NCBI GenBank assembly: GCA_903889845.1 | Contig: CAISZB010000511.1 | Span: forward strand, 1 to 5,525 | Direction: 5' to 3' | Source: an uncultured Verrucomicrobium sp. | GTDB lineage: Bacteria; Verrucomicrobiota; Verrucomicrobiia; Methylacidiphilales; GAS474 | Length of the DNA: 5,525 bases | Shown: positions 1 to 5,092 of the stretch, piece after piece | Layout: each line of letters starts with the position of its first letter | Position numbering within the stretch: position 1 is the stretch's first letter | Notes under the pieces: model-generated | Seen by the model: only the letters and a program-made list of their open reading frames with translations | What the model was told of the DNA's origin: nothing | Database searches by the model: none | Translations under genes and position numbers: made by a program

Positions 1-328
1 GAAGGCCGCTTCGGTTCCGAAGCTCCTCCCATGGTGATTCCTCCCAAGGATAGGGGATTCAGCGGAGGAGAACTCTCCTTGGAAGATTGGCCTTTGCTTT
101 GGATGCGCTCTCCCGTTGGCATCCGCTGAGGGGAGGTTCAAGGAGGGGCGAACGCCCCTCTTTGGCGATAAAGCGGATCGCCTCCAGCTGTACAGGTAAG
201 CGCATAGCGCGATTCTACCCTGCCCCGAAGGGGTCCCCTTCCTCTTCGCGCCCCCCAACCCAAAAACACCGCACCCCGGCCTTCCCAAAGGACAAGGCCC
301 GCCCTAGGGTAGGACACCCCCATCTTCC
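1..328. other. Left-edge region without a convincing complete gene
   Basis: No gene with recognisable product lies here. The first plus-strand frame is open from base 1 to a TGA at 127-129 (42 codons, ending in residues SPVGIR). It is followed after 13 nt by a terminator-like hairpin, so it could be the 3' end of a gene entering from the left. Its third-position GC is lower than in the real genes nearby, and two minus-strand frames are also open over the first 130 bases, so the frame is weak evidence. Bases 165-328 are a pyrimidine-rich leader of the peroxidase gene. They contain a GAAGGGG-T-CCCCTTC inverted repeat (227-241), but I see no clear promoter or Shine-Dalgarno sequence. Confidence 0.4.
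143..163 (+). terminator. Terminator-like hairpin
   Basis: The 7-bp stem GAGGGGC/GCCCCTC (143-149 with 154-160) closes a GAAC tetraloop and is followed by only three T residues. It sits 13 nt after a possible upstream stop codon (127-129). The stem is strong but the U-tract is short, so it is a plausible rather than certain intrinsic terminator. Confidence 0.4.
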
Positions 329-913
329 ATGAAGCCCTTCCCTTCTTTCTTTGCCTTCTGCTCCGTCCTCGCCATCGTGGGGGCCACTGTGAGCACCACC
401 ACCGCCCAGACGCCGACTCCCCTGCCCGCCGACTCCCTGTACGACATCAACGTGAAGACCCTCGACGGGGAATCGGTCTCCCTTTCCCGTTATCGGGGGA
501 AGGTCTCCCTGGTCGTGAACCTGGCTTCGAAGTGCGGCTTCACGCCCCAATACAAGGGGCTGGAGGCGCTCTACGAGAAGTACAAGGACAAAGGTTTCGT
601 CATCCTCGGCTTCCCCTCGAACGATTTCGGCGGGCAGGAGCCGGGGACGCCCGAGGAGATCCAGAAGTTCTGTTCCTCCACGTACGGCGTCACCTTCCCC
701 CTCTTCGAGAAAGTCGTCACCCACGGCGCGGGCCAGAGCCCGGTCTACCTCTTCGTGACCCAGGTGGCCGATGTGCCGAAGTGGAATTTCACGAAATACC
801 TCGTCAGCAAGCAGGGCCAGACCGTCGCCGTCTTCCCGAGCGCCGTGACCCCCGATAACCCCGCTCTCCTCGGCGCGATCGAATCGGAATTGGCGAAGGA
901 CGCGGCGAAGTAG
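329..913 (+). CDS. gpx: Secreted glutathione-peroxidase-family thiol peroxidase
   Basis: This 194-residue protein belongs to the glutathione peroxidase family, which reduces H2O2 and organic hydroperoxides. The family signatures are clear: NLASKCGFTPQY with the peroxidatic Cys69 (Cys, not selenocysteine), FPSNDFGGQEPGT with the catalytic Gln103, and KWNFTKYLV with Trp152 and Asn153. Cys115 in FCSSTYGVTFPLF sits where yeast Gpx3 and E. coli BtuE-like enzymes carry the resolving cysteine, so thioredoxin is the likelier reductant than glutathione (inference). Residues 1-26 form a basic start, a hydrophobic stretch and a small-residue end, consistent with a Sec signal peptide and a periplasmic or lipid-facing role. 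The start is the only ATG that gives this signal; no good Shine-Dalgarno precedes it. The gene converges on queA with a 14-nt gap, and no terminator is visible between them. Confidence 0.93.
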   Translation: MKPFPSFFAFCSVLAIVGATVSTTTAQTPTPLPADSLYDINVKTLDGESVSLSRYRGKVSLVVNLASKCGFTPQYKGLEALYEKYKDKGFVILGFPSNDFGGQEPGTPEEIQKFCSSTYGVTFPLFEKVVTHGAGQSPVYLFVTQVADVPKWNFTKYLVSKQGQTVAVFPSAVTPDNPALLGAIESELAKDAAK

Positions 914-927
914 GCGCCCCTGCAGGC

Positions 928-1974
928 CTACAAAATCAGCATCGCGTCCCCATAGCTGAAGAAGCGGTACTGCTTCTCCACCGCCTCCCGGTACGCGGCG
1001 AGGACGAACTCCCGCCCGGCGAAGGCCGAGACGAGCATGAGGAGGGTCGACTTGGGGAGATGGAAATTCGTCAGCAGCGCGCCGACGTGGTGGAACTGGT
1101 AGGGCGGGTGGATAAAAATTTGCGTCTCCCCCCGGCGCGGGCGAAGCGACTCGACGCTCTCCAGCACCCGCGCGCTAGTCGTGCCGACGGCGACGATCCG
1201 GCGCTTCGTCCCGTCGGGGCGCTTCACCCGTTCGGCGAGGCCGGCGGGGATCTCGAACTCTTCCCGGTGCATGATGTGGTCCTCCAGCCGCTCCGTCTTC
1301 ACGGGGCGGAACGTGCCGAGGCCGACATGGAGGGTGACGAAGGCGTGGTCGAAGCGGGCCAGCAGCTCCGGCGTGAAGTGGAGCCCCGCCGTCGGTGCGG
1401 CGACGGATCCGGCCTCCCGTGCATAGACCGTCTGGTAGCGGACCCGATCGTCGATGTCGGGCAAGGCCCGGGCTTCTTTCTTCAAGGCCTCGCGCCGTTT
1501 CAGGATGTAGGGGGGGAGCGGCATTTCCCCATAGGCGTCGAGGGGCAGTTCGCCGAAGAAGCGGAAGACCCGCTCCCCGCTTTCGAGGGTCTTCAGCACC
1601 TCGGCCTCGACGGTGCGGGTCCCGTCGAGGCTGCGGAAACGGTGCCGCATGCCGGGCATCGCCCGCTTCGCCGGCTTCACCAGCGTCAGCCAGTGGCCGG
1701 GGCTCGTCTCCTTCAGCAGAAGGAGGGAGAGGGCGCCGTCCTCCGTCTCCAGGCTCGCCGGGATCACGCGGCTGTCATTCAGGACGAGGAGGTCGTCGGG
1801 CTGCAGGAAGGAGGGGAGGTCGGTGAAGTGGGCGTGAGTGATCGACTGCGCCGCGCGGTCCAGGACCATGAGGCGCGAGGCGGCGCGCTCCGGCGCAGGC
1901 CAGGCGGCGATCAACTCCGGCGGCAGTTCGAAGGCGAAGTCGTCGGTGAGCAGAGAGGAACGGGGTGTGGGCAT
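928..1974 (-). CDS. queA: S-adenosylmethionine:tRNA ribosyltransferase-isomerase QueA
   Basis: This 348-residue protein has the usual family length. QueA transfers and isomerises the ribosyl moiety of S-adenosylmethionine onto preQ1 at the wobble position (G34) of tRNAs with GUN anticodons, giving epoxyqueuosine. Landmarks in order are FAFELPPELIAAWPAPER (13-30), LVLNDSRVIPA (63-73), the MPLPPYI segment (151-157), RYQTVYA (179-185), AAPTAGLHFT (192-201), HVGLGTFRPV (216-225), VGTTSARVLES, LLTNFHLPKSTLLMLVSAFAG and the C-terminal FFSYGDAMLIL. A short Lys/Arg/Glu-rich insert (about 159-172) precedes RYQTVYA. The chosen ATG places the core FxxELPPELIA at the normal distance from the N terminus, although no Shine-Dalgarno is evident. 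No other queuosine gene is in the window. The gene is divergent from the pseudopilin gene, so promoters for both must lie in or near the 53-nt gap. Confidence 0.97.
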   Translation of the reverse strand: MPTPRSSLLTDDFAFELPPELIAAWPAPERAASRLMVLDRAAQSITHAHFTDLPSFLQPDDLLVLNDSRVIPASLETEDGALSLLLLKETSPGHWLTLVKPAKRAMPGMRHRFRSLDGTRTVEAEVLKTLESGERVFRFFGELPLDAYGEMPLPPYILKRREALKKEARALPDIDDRVRYQTVYAREAGSVAAPTAGLHFTPELLARFDHAFVTLHVGLGTFRPVKTERLEDHIMHREEFEIPAGLAERVKRPDGTKRRIVAVGTTSARVLESVESLRPRRGETQIFIHPPYQFHHVGALLTNFHLPKSTLLMLVSAFAGREFVLAAYREAVEKQYRFFSYGDAMLIL

Positions 1975-2009
1975 TTGCTTAAACGTAATGAATCGAAACC
2001 TTGACCTTT

Positions 2010-2030
2010 AGGGAGGGTGAAACTACATTG
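2010..2030 (+). promoter_or_regulatory. Ribosome binding site with TTG start of the pseudopilin gene
   Basis: A strong purine tract, AGGGAGGGTGAA (2010-2021), lies 6 nt before the TTG at 2028-2030. It supports TTG as the start codon. A second candidate is the ATG at 2064, preceded by a weaker GGAG (2051-2054) with 9-nt spacing. The TTG start gives a 29-residue prepilin leader and the ATG start a 17-residue leader; both are workable. Confidence 0.55.
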
Positions 2031-2921
2031 AATAACTCAATCCATCAACCGGAGACCACCTCGATGTTCCTTTCCCCGATGCTGCGTAAAATGCGCCAAG
2101 CCCGCCGCCAGTCCTTCACCCTCGTCGAGCTCCTCTTCGTCATCACGATCATCGGGATCATCGCCTCCCTCGCCTTCCCGGCGATGGGCAACGTCATGAA
2201 CAAGGCGAACATGATGAAGGCCGTCGCCAATGGCAAGCAGGTCTGTCTCGCCGCCCAGTCGGCCGCCTTCGACGCGAACAATACCGGAACGATCAACTAC
2301 GGTTGGCCCGCCGACGTCGGCTCCTTCGGCACAGCCCACAACTACTTCATCCTCCTTTCGACAAACGACTATCTGAAGGTCACCGACCTGAAGATCCTGG
2401 CCGTCCCCGGCATCCCGGCCTACCCCGGGGCGAATCCCGCCGAACCGACCTCGCGCTTCGTCGCCTACGGCCTCGGCAACGTCGGCGAGAACGACGACGG
2501 CTCCGCCATCTTCCTCTACACGAAGAACTGGAAGCCGACGCGGACCAGCGGCGCGCCTCTCTCCCCGAACGACAAACCCTTCGGCGACAAGGGCTTCGTG
2601 GTGATCCACAAGGGTGGCGACGGCATCTCCCTCTCCAAGAAGGAGGCGACCTCGAAGCTCCCCGACAACGCCGTCGGGACGATCCCCGCAGCCACCCCTC
2701 CCTTCATCCCCGAGCCCCAGGGCGCGGCCCCCGGCAGCACCCCCGGTGCGGCGGGCGGCGACGTCGGCGGCGGGATCACTTCGCAGAATTTGGGGGGGGA
2801 TTCCTCTACCCCCGCGCCCGCGTCTCCCACCGACGCAGCTCCGGCTGCGCCTGCGGCTCCGGCGGCCGACTCTTCGGCTGCTCCTGCTCCCGCGCCCGCG
2901 CCCGCACCCGCCAATCCTTAG
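2028..2921 (+). CDS. Type IV pseudopilin-like protein with prepilin leader and Ala/Pro-rich tail
   Basis: The protein has 297 residues from the TTG start, or 285 from the ATG at 2064. A basic leader (MLRKMRQARRQS) is followed by FTLVELLFVITIIGIIASLAF, the class III signal. A prepilin peptidase would cut before Phe, and the conserved Glu is at mature position 5. The hydrophobic helix is followed by a soluble region of roughly 190 residues without a domain I can name, as in the PulG-like pseudopilins that are abundant in Verrucomicrobiota and planctomycetes. The last 75 or so residues are low-complexity (Gly, then Ala/Pro/Ser). The protein probably acts at the inner membrane in a type II secretion or pilus-like fibre. 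Odd points are Ser instead of Gly before the cleavage site, a G8 run in frame (2792-2799), and no other pilus gene beside it. Function beyond pseudopilin is unknown. Confidence 0.85.
   Translation: MNNSIHQPETTSMFLSPMLRKMRQARRQSFTLVELLFVITIIGIIASLAFPAMGNVMNKANMMKAVANGKQVCLAAQSAAFDANNTGTINYGWPADVGSFGTAHNYFILLSTNDYLKVTDLKILAVPGIPAYPGANPAEPTSRFVAYGLGNVGENDDGSAIFLYTKNWKPTRTSGAPLSPNDKPFGDKGFVVIHKGGDGISLSKKEATSKLPDNAVGTIPAATPPFIPEPQGAAPGSTPGAAGGDVGGGITSQNLGGDSSTPAPASPTDAAPAAPAAPAADSSAAPAPAPAPAPANP
2880..2912 (+). repeat. Ala-Pro coding hexamer repeat
   Basis: Imperfect GCN-CCN hexamers (about 5.5 units, several of them exactly GCGCCC) encode the terminal Ala-Pro run of the pseudopilin. The repeat ends three codons before the stop. 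Such runs can change unit number by slippage, and Ala-Pro stretches usually act as stiff, extended spacers. Confidence 0.7.
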
Positions 2922-2952
2922 TCTTGGCCGAGAGGTTGGGCTGAGCCGTTTT

Positions 2953-3080
2953 GTCTAGGACTCCCTAGGCAGGACTTTGCGTGATTGGATGGAGTGCGTT
3001 TTAAGAAAAAGGCTTTCAACCTTAGAAAGAGGTGGCATACCATCCACGCTTCCTTGTCTGGGATTCCGTAAAACGGAACC
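2953..3080 (+). promoter_or_regulatory. Possible structured leader of the cyclase gene
   Basis: The 175-nt gap between the pseudopilin stop and the cyclase start can fold into three elements. They are GTCTAGG-ACTC-CCTAGGC (2953-2970, one G-U pair); TGGATGGAGTGC paired with GCATACCATCCA (2986-2997 with 3035-3046), enclosing a small AAGG/CCTT hairpin (3009-3023); and TTCCGT-AAA-ACGGAA (3064-3078) with a GG/CC extension. The last hairpin ends 16 nt before the start ATG. No U-tract follows any of them, so they do not look like terminators. I recognise no known riboswitch class. Confidence 0.35.
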
Positions 3081-3096
3081 AAAAAAGTCGGTTTGA

Positions 3097-3834
3097 ATGC
3101 AAGATTTAATCAGCGCAGCTTCGGGTGGGAGTGCGGGAGGGGGATCGGGAAGGGTTCCCGTCCTCCATACCGATATTATCCTCGTTGATTTCGTCGGTTT
3201 CTCGACCCTCGACGATGCGGGGCAGTTCGTCTCGATGAGCGTCGTCAGCCGCCTCATGGGCGGGATCATGGACCGCTTGGCCGTCCAATCCTTCGGGAAA
3301 AAGGTCGATATGGCGATCGGCTGGGTCCCGACCGGGGACGGCTTCTATATTATTCTGAACCCGAAAGTCATCGGGACGGCGATCTTCGTCGCCCTCTTCC
3401 TGCGGCAGGCCCTCATGACGCGGGTCAACCAGACCGTCGGCCTCAAGGGGGTCTGTGTCGCCGTCCACCACGGCACGGCGGTTCCCTTCGACGACGTGAC
3501 GGGGAAGCGGAACTACATCGGTACCGGCCTCAACGATGCGGCCCGGCTCCTCGCCCTCAAGCCGGAAGAGGCCGTCATGGCGCGGAACTTCCACCGGGAC
3601 GACAATTTTTTCATCGCCTCCGAGGCCGCCCTCGACCACTTCTACATGGTCTACCCGCAGGATGAGATCCAGTCGTTCCTCGACATGAACGGGTGGCGCC
3701 AGTCGGTGAAGTTCCGCCTCACCGACAAGCACGGAAAGGTCCATCCCTATGTCTTCATCGACATCCATCGCGATGCGACGATGAATATCCCGAAGGTCGT
3801 CAATCCGTTCAACGAGGCGGGCCTCGTCTCCTGA
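3097..3834 (+). CDS. Stand-alone class III nucleotidyl cyclase domain protein, atypical
   Basis: This 245-residue protein matches the class III adenylate/guanylate cyclase catalytic domain over nearly its full length. After a flexible Gly/Ser-rich N terminus (8-18) come LVDFVGFSTL with metal-binding Asp31, PTGDGFYIILNP with the second metal Asp81, GVCVAVHHGTAVPF, and NYIGTGLNDAARLL with Asn146 and Arg150, the transition-state pair. FIASEAALDHF and LTDKHGKVHPYVFIDI complete the fold. The lysine that normally sits three residues before the GD motif and selects the purine base is Val77 here, and the second specificity position reads Asn139. Cyclase activity or substrate therefore cannot be assumed. 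No sensor or membrane domain is present, so it is probably a soluble protein controlled by partners. The start ATG directly follows an in-frame TGA (3094-3096) and has no Shine-Dalgarno. The gene ends in a strong terminator. Confidence 0.8.
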   Translation: MQDLISAASGGSAGGGSGRVPVLHTDIILVDFVGFSTLDDAGQFVSMSVVSRLMGGIMDRLAVQSFGKKVDMAIGWVPTGDGFYIILNPKVIGTAIFVALFLRQALMTRVNQTVGLKGVCVAVHHGTAVPFDDVTGKRNYIGTGLNDAARLLALKPEEAVMARNFHRDDNFFIASEAALDHFYMVYPQDEIQSFLDMNGWRQSVKFRLTDKHGKVHPYVFIDIHRDATMNIPKVVNPFNEAGLVS

Positions 3835-3852
3835 CGAAGGCATCCGGACGCG

Positions 3853-3892
3853 AAAAAAAGCGGCCTCCCCCTTTCGGGGAAGGCCGCTTTTT
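3853..3892. terminator. Bidirectional intrinsic terminator
   Basis: The stem GCGGCCT-c-CCCC / GGGG-a-AGGCCGC (3860-3871 with 3876-3887, one mismatch) closes a TTTC loop. An A7 tract (3853-3859) lies on the left and a T5 tract (3888-3892) on the right, so it can stop transcription in both directions. It lies between two convergent genes, 19 nt after one stop and 19 nt beyond the other. Confidence 0.95.
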
Positions 3893-3910
3893 CGTTTGCA
3901 GCTTTCTCGG

Positions 3911-4738
3911 TTACGCCTTGAGCGCGACGGCGGGCAGAGCCTGGGCCGCCTTGACGGCATTGACCCAGCTGCCGAAGAAGCGCTGCTTGCAGGCCGCGGC
4001 GAAGAGCGCCGGGTTCTTCTGGCGGACTTCGGTGCTCGTCAGGGGGACGCCCTGCTCGTGCAGGTCGCGGATGTCGCGGGCGATCATCTCGTTCGTCCAC
4101 CGCTTGCGGCGGCGGATCTGGTCGTAATCAAGGCCGGCGCGGCGGACCGCCTCACCCCAGCTGCCGAAGCGGCGGCGGGCGGTGGCGATGAGGGAATTCG
4201 CGGTCTCGTCCATCTTCTTCGAGGAGAGGTCGGCCCCTTCGGAACTGAGGCGGCGGATCTCATCGATGATGTTCTCGTCCTCCCAGGACTTGTAGCGGTA
4301 GATTTCCTCGGCGGCGAGGCCGGAGGCCGTGAGGGCGTCCTTCCAGGAGCCGAAGTGGTTCGGCCGGATCGCGGCGTAGACCATCGGGGCGTACTTGGAG
4401 AGCATCATGCCGCGGAAGGAGAGATCGGCCCCTTCGGCGTGGAGCTGCTGGATCGTCTTCACAATCCGCTCCTTCGACCAGGCGCGGTACTTGCGGACGT
4501 CGTCATAGGCGATGCCGGCGGCCTCGACGGCCTGGCGCCAGCTGCCGTAGTAGCGGATGCCGGCGGCGAGGAGTTCCTGAAAATTCTGCCGCATGTGATG
4601 GGAATAGAGGGGCTTCCCGGCCGTCTGCCAGGTGCGGATCTCTTCCAGGACGCCTTCCTGCGTCCAGCTGCGGTTGCGGTTCGAGTCGAGAAGGGGGTTC
4701 ACCTCGTTGGTGGTGCCCGTCAATTTGATCGTTTCCAT
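3911..4738 (-). CDS. Four-module GSW-repeat protein, probable modular DNA-binding protein
   Basis: This 275-residue protein is built almost wholly from four tandem modules starting at Trp25, Trp87, Trp152 and Trp214. Each reads roughly W-(T/S/E)-x-E-x-(I/V)...L/W-x-x-x-G-x-x-L...(F/Y)GSW-x-x-A-(V/L)-x-x-(A/S)-G-(L/I), with GSW at 65-67, 130-132, 192-194 and 256-258. A basic linker ending in Trp (for example QIRRRKRW) joins the modules. From memory, this pattern matches the homing-endonuclease-associated repeat (Pfam HNH_repeat), a Myb/HTH-like fold found beside HNH or LAGLIDADG nucleases. No HNH, GIY-YIG or LAGLIDADG motif is visible. The natural reading is DNA binding without cutting, as a regulator or nucleoid protein (inference). 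The last module lacks the final Gly-Leu. The ATG has a good ribosome binding site, and a terminator lies after the stop. The gene is apparently transcribed alone. Confidence 0.8.
   Translation of the reverse strand: METIKLTGTTNEVNPLLDSNRNRSWTQEGVLEEIRTWQTAGKPLYSHHMRQNFQELLAAGIRYYGSWRQAVEAAGIAYDDVRKYRAWSKERIVKTIQQLHAEGADLSFRGMMLSKYAPMVYAAIRPNHFGSWKDALTASGLAAEEIYRYKSWEDENIIDEIRRLSSEGADLSSKKMDETANSLIATARRRFGSWGEAVRRAGLDYDQIRRRKRWTNEMIARDIRDLHEQGVPLTSTEVRQKNPALFAAACKQRFFGSWVNAVKAAQALPAVALKA
3914..4666 (-). repeat. Four tandem protein modules of 62-65 residues
   Basis: The modules lie at 4481-4666 (residues 25-86), 4286-4480 (87-151), 4100-4285 (152-213) and 3914-4099 (214-275). Tryptophan-to-tryptophan spacing is 62, 65 and 62 residues; GSW spacing is 65, 62 and 64. 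The ends of the modules are well conserved. The segment between the Gly-x-x-Leu and the GSW motif differs most, as expected if it holds the contact helix. The DNA copies are clearly diverged, so this is an old duplication. Confidence 0.85.
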
Positions 4739-4745
4739 AATGTGT

Positions 4746-4750
4746 CTCCT
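4746..4750 (-). promoter_or_regulatory. Shine-Dalgarno of the GSW-repeat gene
   Basis: On the minus strand AGGAG stands 7 nt before the ATG at 4738. This is close to ideal spacing and settles the start codon. Confidence 0.85.
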
Positions 4751-4789
4751 ATTCCTATATGTCCCTTGGCCCTATCGTTTTTGTGACCG

Positions 4790-4892
4790 GTGGTTCAGTG
4801 GTTCGTTTCCGAGTTTTTCGGGCAGCGCCTTCAGCGTCCTGTTTTAGTCTCTTTAGTCTCGGTCTTTCCTAGTAGATACCAGGGATACCGTT
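4790..4892. repeat. Cluster of short direct repeats with 8-9 nt period
   Basis: Four adjacent pairs occur in the leader of the GSW-repeat gene: GTGGTTCA/GTGGTTCG (4790-4805, period 8), CAGCGCCTT/CAGCGTCCT (4823-4840, period 9), a perfect TTTAGTCTC doublet (4843-4860, period 9) and GATACC...GATACC (4875-4889, period 9). The perfect 9-bp doublet is unlikely by chance; the others are individually weak. Confidence 0.45.
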
Positions 4893-4923
4893 CAGGCCTT
4901 TAAAGTCACTAACCCGCTAAACC

Positions 4924-4951
4924 ATTCTACAAATTAACATTAATACGTCAA
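4924..4951 (-). promoter_or_regulatory. Sigma-70-like promoter of the GSW-repeat gene
   Basis: On the minus strand TTGACG (-35, bases 4946-4951) and TAGAAT (-10, bases 4924-4929) are 16 nt apart in an AT-rich setting. Transcription would begin near 4917, giving an untranslated leader of about 180 nt before the ATG at 4738. Confidence 0.6.
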
Positions 4952-4969
4952 AACTTCAATTGTTACGTC
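4944..4969. repeat. GACGTA direct repeat over the -35 box, possible operator
   Basis: On the minus strand GACGTAACAAT and GACGTATTAAT (9 of 11 identical) start exactly 20 nt apart, about two helical turns. The downstream copy overlaps the TTGACG -35 element. This placement suits an operator or activator site, but no regulator can be named from sequence. Confidence 0.4.
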
Positions 4970-5092
4970 TTTTTGCCGCGAATCTTGTTTCGACATAATT
5001 CTAGCACGTTGTATGCCAACGCGCCAATTCTCCCAAGCCGTACTAAGCCTTTTCCCTGAGGCGCCCCCTTGATGCCGAATGAAATAGCTTTC

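Larger units (their letters stand above)
4739..5092. other. Gene-free, AT-richer stretch upstream of the GSW-repeat gene
   Basis: This 354-nt gap is visibly poorer in GC than the genes around it, especially 4840-5060. It carries the ribosome binding site, about 180 nt of untranslated leader and a promoter for the GSW-repeat gene, plus several short direct repeats. A 60-codon open frame across its right part (4963-5145, -) has no family likeness or ribosome binding site and overlaps the end of the membrane-protein gene, so I do not call it. No terminator for that upstream gene is evident. Confidence 0.6.

Noticed and set aside
227..241. GAAGGGG-T-CCCCTTC palindrome before the peroxidase gene
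   Set aside because: The one-base centre cannot form a tight hairpin, no promoter is aligned with it, and it may simply reflect G/C-rich composition.
1960..1985. Sigma-54-like promoter (TGG...TTGC) before the pseudopilin gene
   Set aside because: The distance between the GG and GC elements is several bases too short for a -24/-12 promoter.
1060..2004. Long plus-strand open frame of 314 codons opposite queA
   Set aside because: It lies wholly antisense to a certain queA gene; the composition (Arg, Ala, Gly, Glu) is what high-GC third positions produce on the opposite strand, and no domain is visible.
2303..2944. Plus-strand frames (2303-2944 and 2614-2958) overlapping the pseudopilin
   Set aside because: Arg/Pro/Leu-rich shadows of the pseudopilin frame. 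They matter only as the frames reached if the G8 run slips.
3106..3960. Minus-strand open frame of 284 codons opposite the cyclase gene
   Set aside because: It runs through the bidirectional terminator and the cyclase-domain gene; Asp/Arg/Val-rich shadow composition without a domain.
3896..4786. Plus-strand open frame of 296 codons opposite the GSW-repeat gene
   Set aside because: It starts immediately after the terminator, mirrors the repeated modules of the real gene, and has no ribosome binding site or family likeness.
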